Part shown: positions 1 through 12,419 of the stretch, one piece after another
Numbering within the stretch: position 1 is the stretch's first letter
Layout of the letters: the number at the start of each line of letters is the position of its first letter
Assembly (NCBI RefSeq): GCF_000208865.1
Contig: NC_018385.1
Span: forward strand, 1,842,724 to 1,906,723
Length of the DNA: 64,000 bases
DNA from: Neospora caninum Liverpool
Lineage: Eukaryota; Apicomplexa; Conoidasida; Eucoccidiorida; Sarcocystidae
Direction of reading: 5' to 3'
The notes under the pieces: model-generated
Told to the model about the DNA's origin: nothing
Database searches by the model: none
What the model saw: the letters and a program-made list of their open reading frames with translations, nothing else
Position numbers and translations under genes: made by a program

Positions 1-3000
1 GGGGGAAAGTTGGTGCTCTCTTCCGGAAAATCCCTTCAGAGAGAGTCGTGGATATCTCGAGGCGTTTTGAAGTCTTTGCGTGAACGAGACCGTTCCCCAC
101 TTTTCGCAGTTGAGTGAAGGATCGCTGCACGATACAGGGAACGGATGGCGAAAGTGGGAGACAGACGCAGGGAGAGAGGAGGGAGAAGACGCTTGCTTAC
201 CAAAACCTTTTGTCCAGGGTCGAAGCCCCTGCTGTGATTTTTTCAGGGTGTGTCCATACACAAGCCCGTTGTAGATGTGCGACCTGGAAGGCATGCAATA
301 AATTGCGGCGTGGCTTGACGTGCCTGTCATTCGCCATTCTACGAACTTTATCAGTTCACTTGGTTCACCGACACACTGGACGCTGTTGCCCTTTTCAGAC
401 TGCCAGCTTCACGCTTCTGCATGCTGGCAAGAGGCGGGAACTGCTCCTTAGAAAGCAGCAGAGCGTACAAACCGTTCCTCGTCGGTTCCCTGCATTTTCG
501 AACGACGGGGGTCCCAGTGTCTCATCACTTGCAGCTCGAGACAAAACGTGTGCCACCGAGGAAGTGTTCTCATAGAGCATTCGGTGAGGGTGTGCTTTTT
601 GGGGTGCTCGCTGCGGGCTGCAAAATGAGTGCATGCCTCCGGCTGCGCTGATCTTGCAGCGGGGGCGTAGGCAAACGGTGATTTGGGGTCGTAATACTGG
701 CCGCCAGTGTAGCGTTACCGTTTTCTTTTCCGGCCAACAATATCGACATCTCTCGCGCGGCGGATGACTCACACATGGGAGCGCAAGCGAAGAGAGGACA
801 GAGTGGCGTTCCGGACCCAGGCATGGTATGGGTAGTGCAGCTTCCATGGTTTTACATATATTCTAGTTACATCTAGATGGTTCCACGAACCCTGAAGGTA
901 TGACTTCCGTGCTTTAGTCGCCTTTTCCCCTCGTATGTGAATATAAGGTTCAACCCTGTATTATTTTTTCTCAGTTCTGGTAGGTCTGTTCTTCTTTACC
1001 TGCCAATCTCAAATTGTGGAGTGTTACGTGACCAGCAGTGTGTGTTTAGGACTCGTTTGAGCACGCTTGTTTTCTAACCCGTAGCTTATTTGGAAACATA
1101 ACGTCGGAGTCGTTAGTAAGCGCCAGCCTGCACCTCGTGGCTGCCACTCGAGATTGAGAGCAGGCGAATGTTTGTTCCCACAGCGAACAGGTCGCAGCGT
1201 GAAGTGCTATGTCGCTTCAACAACGTCACTGCACAATTGTCTGGAAACAATGTGCGGCGTAGGGAGGTTCTCTGGATGCACGTCTGTTTCCAGGGCCGGC
1301 AGGTCGGCCGTCGGCGGTTGGGAACCTTGCAGCTATTGCGTTCGAACCGTCCAACGTCGCGTGCAGAGATAAAACGAGAGCTGATCGCTGGCAGCGGAAC
1401 ACGGCCAGCATCTTCGTGAAGTGTGAACGCGCCCCTCAGCATGCCGTGTCCGGTTCCAGGGGCTTTCGCTTTTGTTCACTTCGAGTGCAAAGGAATGCAA
1501 ATGGAGAGCCGCTGCTTCTAGCAAGCTGTTGGGCTTTGTCGCGTGGCGACTTTGAATAAGAGCACCGCTTTTCCGTTCTTACCAGGAGGCTTTGGCCCGG
1601 TCCCGTACCTTTGCGTGAATTTTTTGTTTGGATTTTTCTCACATAACCCACTATACCGAACCCCCTCCCCAATAATCTCCGATTTTGCTCTTCGTACATG
1701 ATTGCGCTTTCATGGTTCGTTCCGTGTAACATTCACTTACGTCTACCAGGCGAATGCCTCCATGTCCGCGCGATCCCGAACCACTTACCTTAAGAAACTT
1801 TTTCTTGGGCTTACTAGGCTTGTTATCAAGCGCCGTTTCTTGCGTACCGGTTAAAAAACCTGCTCTTACCCGAAGGGCGCGTCACGAAAGTCTCCGTTGC
1901 TGCCTTGGAAAGAAACGCCTTTGCACAGCGCCAGCGGCTGACAGCCTTCTGAAACAGCTTTGATCTGGAACCTTTCTTGCTCCAAGTAAAAAGGATACCC
2001 ACGACGGCTAGAGGCACGACAGTAGCCAGGCAGGGTTCTGGCAGCACCGCATGCCGTGCATGCACACTTGTACCTGTGTTCGACGGCTTCTCGCGGCTCA
2101 TTTACCACCATCGACAAGTTCAGAATGGATATACCCAACAAAAAGCACTGAAGTCGAACTACGAAAGGAGAGACACCGCTATTGTTGACAGAAGGAAGTA
2201 CGGGTCTTTTCATAGTCGCATGCACTCCCGGCCGTTTCTATCCACGAGACTGGCTGTCCGCCATCGTCTCTTTCCGTGGACACAGAGGCCACCGTGCGGC
2301 GCAGCGCCGTGGCCCTAGATACTGCCTTTGCAGCCGCTGCTCCTTTTCTCTGCTCCTCTTCGCCGGGAGAAGAAGCGCGTTTCGCATTCGTACAGGGCAC
2401 ACATCTTTCACAGGGAGATATGCAGAACATTTTGACCTTTTATTTTCAAGGAAGTGTGCTCGTGGGGCCCAGCAAGGAGCCGGCAAAGGGTGTGCAGCAC
2501 TGTGACGGGTCGCAGTGTGACCACCGCGTACCCGGTCTGCGATTCCACACGCCGTGACGCACTTCTTGTGCTCTGGTTTTTTTTTGTGTTTAGACGCTCC
2601 TTCCTTTCCAAGCTGTCTGCCTTTTGCTTTGTTCAGCACCGCGTGCAGTCGAAAACTGTGGCGGTTTCCCGATCCTGGTCGCACAGTGGCAAAGCAGGCC
2701 ATGACGCCGACGACGAAGCCACACACGACACCCTCCACACGTCCAGCTTTGGACCGATGTTGGCCCGTCTCCAGCGGTTCCCCCCACCGCGCTATTTCCT
2801 CTCAGTTTTGCCTCTTTGAGCCGTCGTTCTGGCTTTGCCCATCATTTCTCTGCCCAAAGAACTTACCGGTCCGCCATACACCGCGGTTAGGCATGGAAGA
2901 GTCACGACGGTTTGGTCTCGGGTCTCTGTCTCGCTGAACACAGTGACGTAATCTGTGGTCCCGATTAGCTTCGGACCGTCTACTGCTCCGCCTCTGCATT

Positions 3001-3053
3001 TCAGGCAGTTGCTGGCTTTGGACTCTTTTCCCGTTAGCTTTCCCATTCGCTCC
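1..3053. other. Intergenic / possible 5' UTR region
   Basis: No reading frame here shows coherent protein-like composition together with splice sites that keep phase. The longest open frames, such as 2738-2238 minus and 1442-1113 minus, are short, lack recognisable motifs and partly begin with non-ATG codons. GCATGC hexamers occur at 2049-2054, 2058-2063 and 2218-2223. This hexamer is a known coccidian promoter element but is also common in the background. The distal part may hold the promoter and an untranslated leader of the gene starting at 3054. Confidence 0.4.
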
Positions 3054-6000
3054 ATGGCGAAGGTACACTCTACGTCGTGCCACCCTCCGGGCGGCTGTTC
3101 TCACGCGACAAACACTGAGAGCGAGAGCGGATCGCATTTTCTCTCCTCTTCTGCATTTTGTTCCTCTTTTCCGGATCCATCTCGTTCTTCCATGTGTCCG
3201 GCCTGTGCGGCATGGCACGACGTTGACACATACACTACACTGCCACAACAAAGTGGCAGGCGCTCGCCACTCGAGCGTTCCCGCCACGCACTGCTGCGAC
3301 ACCCGTTCCTGTGTCCACAAGAACGAACAGAAATACCAGACTCCCTCGGTCGCTCTTCCGATCCTTCTGGAGGAACTTCACGGACAGGAGTAGCAAGAAA
3401 CACCTTGTGCACAAGACACGAACTTCGTCGGGTTCAGGCGAAAGCAGAGAGAGAGGAGCGACAGCTCGTGCAAGTTTTCTTTGGCGCATGCGCGGCCACC
3501 CTCGGTCTTGTTCTCTTCTGTGTCCTCTTCTACAATGATGCCCTGTAAGTCAGAAAGACAACTCGAGGGAAAAGGTGGCAGGAAGATAACATGCCCAGAC
3601 AAGAAAAGAACAGGAAACTGAAAGAGAAAAACCCGGGACGAAATAGAGGCACACAAAATCTCATCGTCAGGACGATCAGAATGCGCCGCACGGCTCGTAT
3701 AAAATGTGCCGCTGTAAATCTCCGCTCACCGCTCTATGCGACTGGACGGTATATTCATGTATGAACCATTACGCTGCCACACACCGGCCGACCGCCACGT
3801 CTGTGACGTGCCTTTCTTTTCCTCTGCTCGTATCCCGTGCGTCTGATGCAGCCATCGATATTTCACTTTCATGTCTGGAGGAGCGCGTGTTTTTGTCGAT
3901 TACACATATATGAGGGACGGAAGAGCAGGCAGTTGATGAGAAGCGAGACAGCGGACAGCAGTGGACGAGACAAACGGGCGCACGCAAAGCAGAGCAAGGC
4001 TGAAGCGGCTTCGGGAGAGGTGACGCGTTCCAGAGGAGCGCGTGCTTCTTCAAAGCGACTGAACTGCGTTTCGCGAACGAGGAGAGAACGCATGCGCACC
4101 TGCGTTCGTCAAAGTGGTCTTGAGAAGGCGTGGACACAGAAGCACGCATGCGGGAAAAGAACTAGTCATCGCGCCCTGCGATATCGACGCTGTGGGCCTC
4201 TTTTAGCGTGCCTCCAAACTCTAGAATTTGTTTTTACTTCTCGAGAGGACCTAATCCCCGTGTTTCTCACGAGAACCTGGCTTTAGAGGCGACCCAGGTT
4301 TTAGTATGGGAGGAGTAAATAAGAGGGTTTTCCGCGTCCTTTGCTTCGAGCGGTTTCTCCCTCAATCGGGACTGCCGGAAGTGCGACAGGTGTTCACAAA
4401 GAACCCCCAAGGCAACTGACCAGCGCCGCGATTCAGCAGCATACTGCGTGGAGGGTCGCCTGGTGAGCAGCGGCTTGGTCGTTGTCATGAGCTGTTCGCC
4501 TGCTCGTTTCCAGTGGAGCTTGCTCACCTGTACTCATCATCCCGCTCCTGTGTTCGTTTTTGCTGCTTTTGCACTGCCTTTCCCCTCTCTTCCGTCTTGG
4601 CCGTCTCACCATTTCCCCCTTGTCCCTTTCTCTCCGTTCTTCTGCTGCTCGCACAGGTTCCTGATCGACGGTCGAGACGTATTCACGCAGGAGCACCACG
4701 TCGTGACTTTTTTCCACACCAAATTGTGGCGAAGAGAGGCAGTTGTCGAGCGACAAGAGGGAACGCACATGCAACTGCCTTCCTATTCTCCGTCTTCCTT
4801 TCTCGCGCCCGATGATGTCACAAGACGTCTTCACGCATCGCGCGTTCCGTTGCCGTCTGAGGTCTCGCCTTCCGAAGCACTTCCACGTGCCTTTTCTCTC
4901 TGGTCTGTTGACTCTTTGCACTCTCCGTCGTCGCTGTCCTCTTCGGAATTGCCGAATACCCCTTTGGCTGTCGCTGCTCTGTTTCACGTGGCGCCATCCT
5001 CAAACTCCTCTCCTCCCTCTGTGCAAGCCTCCGCCCTGCCGGCGCCCAATCCTTCTCTCCTTGCCTCTGCCGCACCTTCCGCGCTGTCTGCCGAGTCCTC
5101 TTCTTCGTCGGCTGGCACACTCAAAACTGTCGATCTGGAGCGGGGCGCGAAGCCATGCGCAGAAGCGACGAAGGGCGAGGAGACTGATCGACACTGTGAG
5201 ACACAGGGCGGGGAGGACACTCGGCCGAACAGAAAAACCGGAAGGACAGAGGAAGAACGACGCAGCACTGAGTCCGAAGCGCGAAACGGAACAGACGAAG
5301 CAGCAACAGCAGCAAAGAACACGGTGGAAAGTCTTCACAGGAAAGCCGATCTTCACGGACGGGGTTCACCCGAGCGAGACGCTCCACAGCAGCGTGTGAC
5401 GGCAGAGTGGTTGGACAGGACAAGAGACCCAGCGGGTGGAGGAGAAGACGGATACGAAAACGAGGAAGAAGCACGACCAGGCAAGGAGGGAAAGGCGTTG
5501 CCTGTTCTGGCCACAGAAAACCCAATGGAGCCGCTGAGGAAGGGAGGCAAAGATAGAGAGCCTCCCGGTTTCGGAGATCGGGAGAACGAGAACCAGCGTA
5601 AGCGCCGAAACCAAAGGCCACACGTAGGAAGGGAGGAAAACCCTCAGCTACCTGTAGCACTAGAAGACGAGACGCAGGAGCACTTCACAGCACAAGGTGG
5701 ACAAGGCAGGGAGAAGGACGAAGACGCGGCCGCTCTGGACGCAAACATACACGGAAGGGAGAAAACAGACGCGCACGGTGAGAGGCTTGACAACCGAGGG
5801 ACGCGAGAAGACAGGAGTTCGGACGATGCGGAGAGACAGACCCGCACACATGGAGAGGAACTTGCCGGTGGTTCTGCGAGGTCACACGCCGCAGCGAAGA
5901 CAGGCAAACCGCCGGCGCTTGAATCACCGCGACTTCCTCGCCTTTCCTCTTCTCATAAGTCGCCCTTGCGCCCTGCTTCCTCTTCGTCCGTTGTTGCGTC

Positions 6001-8161
6001 ATCTTTTGTCTTCGCTCGTCCGTCCCGGTTGTCTCCCCGTTTTTCGTCTCCGTCCGTATTTTCCAGGTCGTATTTGCCCTTTGTGGAGGGCGAGGCAGGC
6101 GCACAAACGCCGTCAGGAGAGAGGGAAAGAAACGCAGATGGCACGGAGCCGCCTTTCCTCGAGAGCTCGAAGGAAGAGACGAGACACACCGCCGCGTTGT
6201 TTTCTCCGTCTAAGGAAGGACCACGAAAAGAAAAGACATCCACTGTGACTAGGGGCTTACTGGACTGGCGCGCTCGGTTCGGTGATAATGCCTCCGGACA
6301 CTACAACGAAACCGAAGATGCTGGCTCAGGAAGCACGTCCTCGTCTTCTGGTTTGCCGTCTCTTTCTCCTTTCTTGTCTTCGTCGTCTTCGACGCCAGAG
6401 ACCCAAACAAGGGAGGAGAAACAAGTCCCTCGTTCGACTGATTTTCCTTCGTCCTCCCATTCTCAGCCGGATCTGAAAAAAAGACCCGAGGTGCAAGAGC
6501 AGAACGTGAATCTTCTCATGGCGTCGTACAACGCGTGCAGGACATTCACATGCGGCGACGGCAGGTGAGAGGAACGAAGGAGCATCACTTGTCTTTCTGT
6601 GCCTTCACGGAGTTTTTCTTTCCCGTCTTTCCTTGTTGCCACTTTTGCGTGCTCTCCTTATCTCTTCTGCCGTCTCTTCTTTGTTCTCTCTGTCGCCCAC
6701 TCTCGCCTTTCCCCCCCTTTTCCCTTTCTTTTTTCAGGCTGTCCTCATTCTTCTCTTTCCCCTGTTTCTCTGTCTTCCTCATCTCGCCGTGCTTCGTCGT
6801 CGGTGGGACCGCGTACGTGACAGTAAGCGCGTGTCTCTGTTGTCTCTTCTGCGGCGTCTGCGCCGCATTTGGCCTGCTTTTCGTCTTCGGGTTATATCGC
6901 TCTCCGTTGGAAGAAGAGATGGATGAACAGCGCAGCGGTCTTTCCTCCACTTCTGTGTCTCTCACGCCCGTCTCGACAAGCCCCGTTTGCTCGCTTCGGC
7001 ATTGCTCTGGAGATGAAAAGCTCACAAGGGGAACGTCTTCTGCGTCTTGTAGGGGACCATCGTCCGCTGCATCGCCAGTAAACGATCGAGATTTAGACGA
7101 AAATCGGGAGTGTAAGCGTGTCGCAAACGAAAGCGAACAGATGGGTACCTGTTCGTTCCATCAAGGAGATGAAGTGTCAAGCTTGCAGAGAGAACCTGAC
7201 CGGAGACGACCCGACGGTTGCTCTTTTGAACCTCAACACTCGTCTCCTTCCTCTGTATCTTCGACTTGGAGTATGTTCTTTCCGTCTTCCTTCTCCTCAC
7301 GGGAGCACACACAGCCCCCGTTTCGTCTATTCAGTCTCCACCAAGAAAGCCAAAACACCCTACACCCTCACTACGTCCATCTGCCCGCACACAGTTCTGC
7401 TTTTTGTTGTCCGTCGCCTGCCCACATGCGGCGGTTGGGAGGGCGTGATCCAAGCGGAGAAGCAGACCAAGGCCAGGGGCAAGAAGCCTCTGTGTTTCCT
7501 CGTTCTTCGAATGCACAGTCTGCTCGAAGCGGAGCGAAAGGCAGAGAAGCAGGAGACGCGCACGAAGGAGAAAGACGAACGGCCCGACCACAGGCGGTTC
7601 GCTGGCTCACGTGGACACTCAGATTGGCCACCATGGGACTCTTGAATGCATGCAGTCTCGCCAGCATGATTTTTTTCGAATACGCCATGCTCAGAAATGT
7701 TATGCAGAATAGTGGGACGAACGAGGCGTATACAAATGGATTAAACGACCTCCTTCCCGCTGAGACGTGGAGACAGAATTTCCTCGACTTCAGGTAAGAT
7801 AGAGGGAAATGTCGGAGTATAAGAAGCACAAGCATTGAAAACAAAATAAGAAGCGGACGTGGGGCATGAAGCCAAGGCGAGTTCCATGTGATGGTGGATC
7901 GCGCGCGAACTGACGGCTGGACTGAGTGATGTTCTCTGTGTTGAATTGGTCAGTACGCAAAGTCCACGATTACATCTGAGGGGCTTCGGGCAAGGAACTT
8001 ACAGTGCAGTGGAGTGTACACCGGCTCCAGAAGTAGGGACGAATTTACCGAAGCGTCTGACGAATGACACAGACGACGTATCCGTACTGTCACGCATCGG
8101 TGAACTCACGGTCACATGTGCCCTGGTGTCAAGACACTCGCACGAACTATGGTCGCCTTGA
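3054..8161 (+). CDS. Predicted multi-pass membrane protein with large disordered region, 4 exons
   Basis: Four exons join with conserved phase 2 at every junction: 3054-3544, 4657-6564, 6738-7793 and 7954-8161, giving 1220 codons plus a TGA stop. Donors are GTAAGT, GTGAGA and GTAAGA. A hydrophobic span ends exon 1 (about residues 141-163, with FFGACAATLGLVLFCVLFY visible). Exon 2 (164-799) begins with a folded-looking stretch, FLIDGRDVFTQEHHVVTFFH, and then becomes Ser-, Glu-, Arg- and Gly-rich and apparently disordered. Exon 3 opens with two adjacent hydrophobic spans (about 803-850) and ends with another (about 1097-1120). Exon 4 is a short soluble tail. I recognise no family and assign no function. 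The ATG at 3054 is the first in frame in exon 1, because the frame further upstream begins with a GTG. Upstream coding exons cannot be excluded. The consistent phase makes the exon chain fairly secure. Confidence 0.72.
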
Positions 8162-10900
8162 ATAAAATAGATTAAGGAAACATAGGGAACAGCTACTACG
8201 TGGTCGTTCTCGTTTAGTGGTTTGCGTCTCTCGTTTCTTCTGCGCGTCTCCCCTCCATGCCCTTTGCCTCCTGCGTTTGCCGTCTCCCAGACTCTTCGCC
8301 CCCTCACTCTCGATGTGTCTGTCTTTCTGTCTTTGGCGTTGTTCCTGTCAGCGTTTCCTTAGGCCCCGCGTCGTACTGCCTCCTTGCCCTCAGTCCTCTG
8401 CTCTTTCTGCAGCGCCTCTGCCTGGTTGGTCTTCGAGACACTAGAGCGCAACTCGAAAGCATGTACCTCTATCGTCGCTGTCCAAACCCGAATTTCTGTG
8501 TCATGCAAGAAAGAAACGCTCTTGGATAAGAAAACGGCGAGGGAACGGGGTAGGCTAGACACCAGCGCACGTTTGCGTTCGTCGCTCGCCGTTGGTCGTC
8601 ATCTCAAACTCTCTCTACTGTGAGAAAGCGAATGCCTTTTAGAGGGAAGAAAACACATGAAAGGCGAAAGATGCGAATATGTTGAAAGTAAGACTGAAAA
8701 GTCTCTCGAAGCCGCACGTCCTGCTCGTCAGCTGAGCGTGGGTGAATGCTGCGTAGACAAGCGAAGGAAATAGCAAGGGAAGAGAAGTGTAAGAGAACCC
8801 GCAAATGTTGTGCTAGCATTGTGCGTTTCCGCTTTTCAAACCACTATCTGGGTGGAATTCGAAAAAGGCAGAAGGAGCCGCATCTGTGTTTCACCTTTGA
8901 GGCACTCTGGTCTGTTACGTGGACTTCTGTGACGGTCGGAGCTCATGTAACTCATGAAAAGGAAGCAGGACTTGTTCAGCCGCTCTTTATTTTCTGTAGC
9001 GTGAACGAGATATGATAGCCGCCCAGTATACTCTCTCACTTAAAAAGACGCTGAGAAGAACTTTCCTCTTCTTCAGTCTTGTCAAATGCTTTCCAAGCCT
9101 CCTAACTATCTGTTTCGTGGACATTGAACACATCAGGGAAGCCAACTCACCAGGGAGCCATTCGTTGCCTTTTTAACTGTGTTAAGCCTATTTCCCTATC
9201 GAACCGGGTTTCTGCCCGTACTCCGCGACTCTTGTTCCGTACTACATAAAAGGGAAGAAACTAAACTGAGCATCGGGGCATGTTAAAGCTCGCCTACGTC
9301 CGTATCCGTGTAGAATACCCGTATGCATCGACCCCACATACCGACGTATATACGTACGGTGGTTTCACCTGTGACGCGTCGTAAAGTACACCGTGGCAGA
9401 CTGAATGCCTCCGTGGACAAATGCGGAGTGAACTGCAGGTGAGGGTCACCCGGTACGTAAAGCATATTCACCGTTTTCGGTTTGCGCTCTCATTGTGGTT
9501 GCCTTTTCCCTCGTCTGTCATTTGGTATGTTCTTCCGACGATATTCTTCCTTTTCTTATTGTTCAATTTCGTCATATATTGGCTTGTCTTCTCCCTAACC
9601 AAGCGTGTTCTCGACGTGTTGCGTTTGAACATCGTTCGTGCCTGAGCAGGAAGACGCACGTTGCTTTTCCCGTCATTTCCACCCAGTAGGTGAGCCCCTT
9701 TGAACATACAATAAGCAACAACACACACGTGTCTTCGCTTCCTTTTTTTCCTTTGTGCCTGTGTCACAGCACCGCAAGATCTACGCTCTGCTGTCTTGTT
9801 TCTCTTCCCAGCAGTCTTTTTTCTCCTAAAAGAAAGAGCGGGAGGAAACGGAAAAGCATAGAGTTTTACCACTAGTTTTGTCGTTCGCCCCTTTGTCCAT
9901 ACCGTAGTCTCGGTTTTGCAGATTTCCCTCTTTGCACGGAAAAGTGGCACAGTCCTGTGGTCGATTTGCTTTATGGTAAATGAACTTCTCCTGACTGCCT
10001 TGTAGGTGAGTTCACCTACCCAGGCTACCGAAGACATATGGACAATGATACGCTTCCTGCGAGAATGACGCTCGTAATTTTCAGTGTATCCCATAGAAGG
10101 ACCGAACCAAGAAGCGAAGACTCCAGTGTACCCTCTTGTAGGATCCAGATAACAAATTGTACTCACCAAGAAGGCGGCGTCAGGGCGCTATGTAGAATAT
10201 AGCAGCGAGCTCGTTCGATGTGTTACAGATCAACTCTTTCCCTATTACACAGCACCGGACTCTGCTGCTGACGCAGCTTGTAGGGTGGTTCTCCCACACA
10301 CCTGGAGGGCGTCCCAGACAGTGCTTCGTTCACAGCTTGCTGACCTCCACCCTTTGCGACAACGCCCAGTAACCCGCCCATCCAGCGGGTCTCGTACTTC
10401 CTGGTAACGTTCATATCAGATTCTGAGCTGATCCTTCCCTGCACCGGCAGTGACTACGGTTCCGCCTCCCTTAGCCCAACCGCCAAGCCCACACTGCGCC
10501 AAATACCGGTGAGACCGAGTAAGGGTTGGCGCTGCATGGAAGACAAACAACCAGTACGTGGCACGCGTGGGTTTGTGGCATTGTCACTCGACGAACCAGT
10601 GAACATATCTGGGTTCCAAGCAAGGTCATCATGAACGGCAGAATCCCTGCCGTTACTACAACCCAGTACTGTTACCAGAGCATACTCAGCGAGACAGACC
10701 ACACATTTTGCTACGATCAGTGCTGGAGAGACTGACCACGTGAGGTGCCACAACGGACCTTCACACTCGAAAAATATATGAGTCACGGTATCCTCCCCCG
10801 CGCTTCACTGCATTCGCTGCAATGCTGCAGAACGGCCAGAACTCGTCGATACCAATCAAGAGGTGCGCTGAGAATTGCACAACAAAAATACGTTTTTCGC
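8162..10900. other. Intergenic region
   Basis: This lies between the membrane-protein gene and the tandem array. The stop at 8161 is followed directly by an ATAAAATAG stretch that may belong to the 3' UTR. A 233-codon open frame on the minus strand (10169-9468) starts at a GTG that looks like a splice donor (GTGAGTACA). It has erratic, basic composition and no recognisable domain, so I do not call it a gene. I see nothing else supportable. Confidence 0.4.
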
Positions 10901-11091
10901 TGAGATAGACGACAAATGAAGTCAATCCCCTCTCCTTGCACTTTGCGTGCTCGAGAGGAGCTTCCACTCGGTCGAGTAGCCAAGGCCCAGTTCCATGTAC
11001 TGCTGCGACGGGACTGGTGTGCAGGTTTGTAATACTTGTAGGGAGATGTAGGGCATTGTTGTAATCAATGAGACACTTCGACCACGCACAC

Positions 11092-12419
11092 GCGTCGTCA
11101 ATGATGCTACCTACCGCGTCTTGTTGACGATATGTGAGCAGATCACAGCGTCGGCTCGTGTACAGCCGGTCCGCAGGACTGGGGAGCGAAGACGAGATGG
11201 GACCAGTGCCCGTCGTAGTAAACAAAACCGACAAATGAGGCTGCGTCCGTGGGGAGCAAGGACTTCCGGCCATGCCCCGAGTCGTGGGTTTCCTTCACTC
11301 CGGGAAACCAGTCCATTGCTCCCGGTGGTAGATAGCGACAGAGCTGTCCTCGGACGCTGCGGCGCACCAGCTACCACGTGGATCGCTTTGAAAACCGGGT
11401 GCCCCTCGTACCTAGTCCCTGCTCGCCAGTCCCTAGAGCTGTTCACTCCTGGGAGTGAAGTACACAAGAAACAGTGACGCCTGGGATATCGGCGGCAAAT
11501 GAAGCTGCACAAATCTGAGGAACCGGACGGCTCGAGTACGCCAAATCATCTTCCTCGAATTGGCATCAAGGCATCTGCAGACGTTCGTATGGTTTCCGGC
11601 AGGTCACTAGACCAAGAGCGAACCCAAGTGTCGAATACATACATGCGGTGTGAGAACATGTGCAGTGATTGCTGCTGAACGAGTGCCTGTGACGTGAAAT
11701 ATCGAACTCCGCGTCTGCTTCCTTACGTATTCTGTTGTGAAGCAGCTTCGCCTGTAGAATGTCCTCATCCCAGCAGTCTCGGGCACTTTTTGCCTGTAAG
11801 CTGGGGTCAAGGCGAGAAAGCGGTATGGAGTGTAATCCACAGCCCTGCGGTCTACACATGTCTGTCGTGTCGAGCGGGAAACCAGATGAGACCACCCCAC
11901 ATCGATACTCACACTCCACATAACCAGGTCACCAACAGTGTTTTGATGCGAAACAGAGACACAGGATCACCGGGGGTCTGGAGGGTGAGAGTGAATAGGC
12001 AGATTATCACCAGGGACGCTCGCGGACGCCGAGGGTGGTTCTTGATGCTCGGCCGACTGTGGCAATTGACTATGAGGGGAAGGCGCAGGGTATGATGTCG
12101 CGAGGGGTCCGGACGAGAAGGGGCCGTGCCCGCTGTGGGAGGTGCTGGCGGCTGCCCATTGGATGACAGTTGCATGTGCTTGGCCTGGGCGGGCTTGGCG
12201 CTTTTTGAACGGCAACGCCCATGGTGGAAGGAGCGCAGATATTGGCGTAGATGTTGGGTCGTGTGCCGCCGGTAGCGAGGGCGGCAGGTGGGGGCCTGAG
12301 GCCAGAGGCGGCCCTGGAGTCTGTGTTGATGTCGGCGAACGGTGCCGAACCGGAGGGGCATATGGCGGGGGAGACGGCGGTCGTGCAGCTGATTGAGCAG
12401 CTACATATTGAAGCAGCCG
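11092..12419. repeat. Near-identical 1.33-kb segmental duplicate, copy A
   Basis: This segment matches 18674-20001 base for base with a constant offset of 7582 and no indel that I could find. I count roughly ten substitutions, so identity is about 99%. It covers the last ~450 bp of exon 6 of array copy 1 and its 3' flank. Outside both borders the two array copies diverge sharply, which points to recent gene conversion or unequal exchange. Confidence 0.88.

Noticed and set aside
9468..10169. 233-codon minus-strand open frame
   Set aside because: It begins at a GTG within a donor-like GTGAGTAC, has no ATG near its start, no domain and uneven basic composition.
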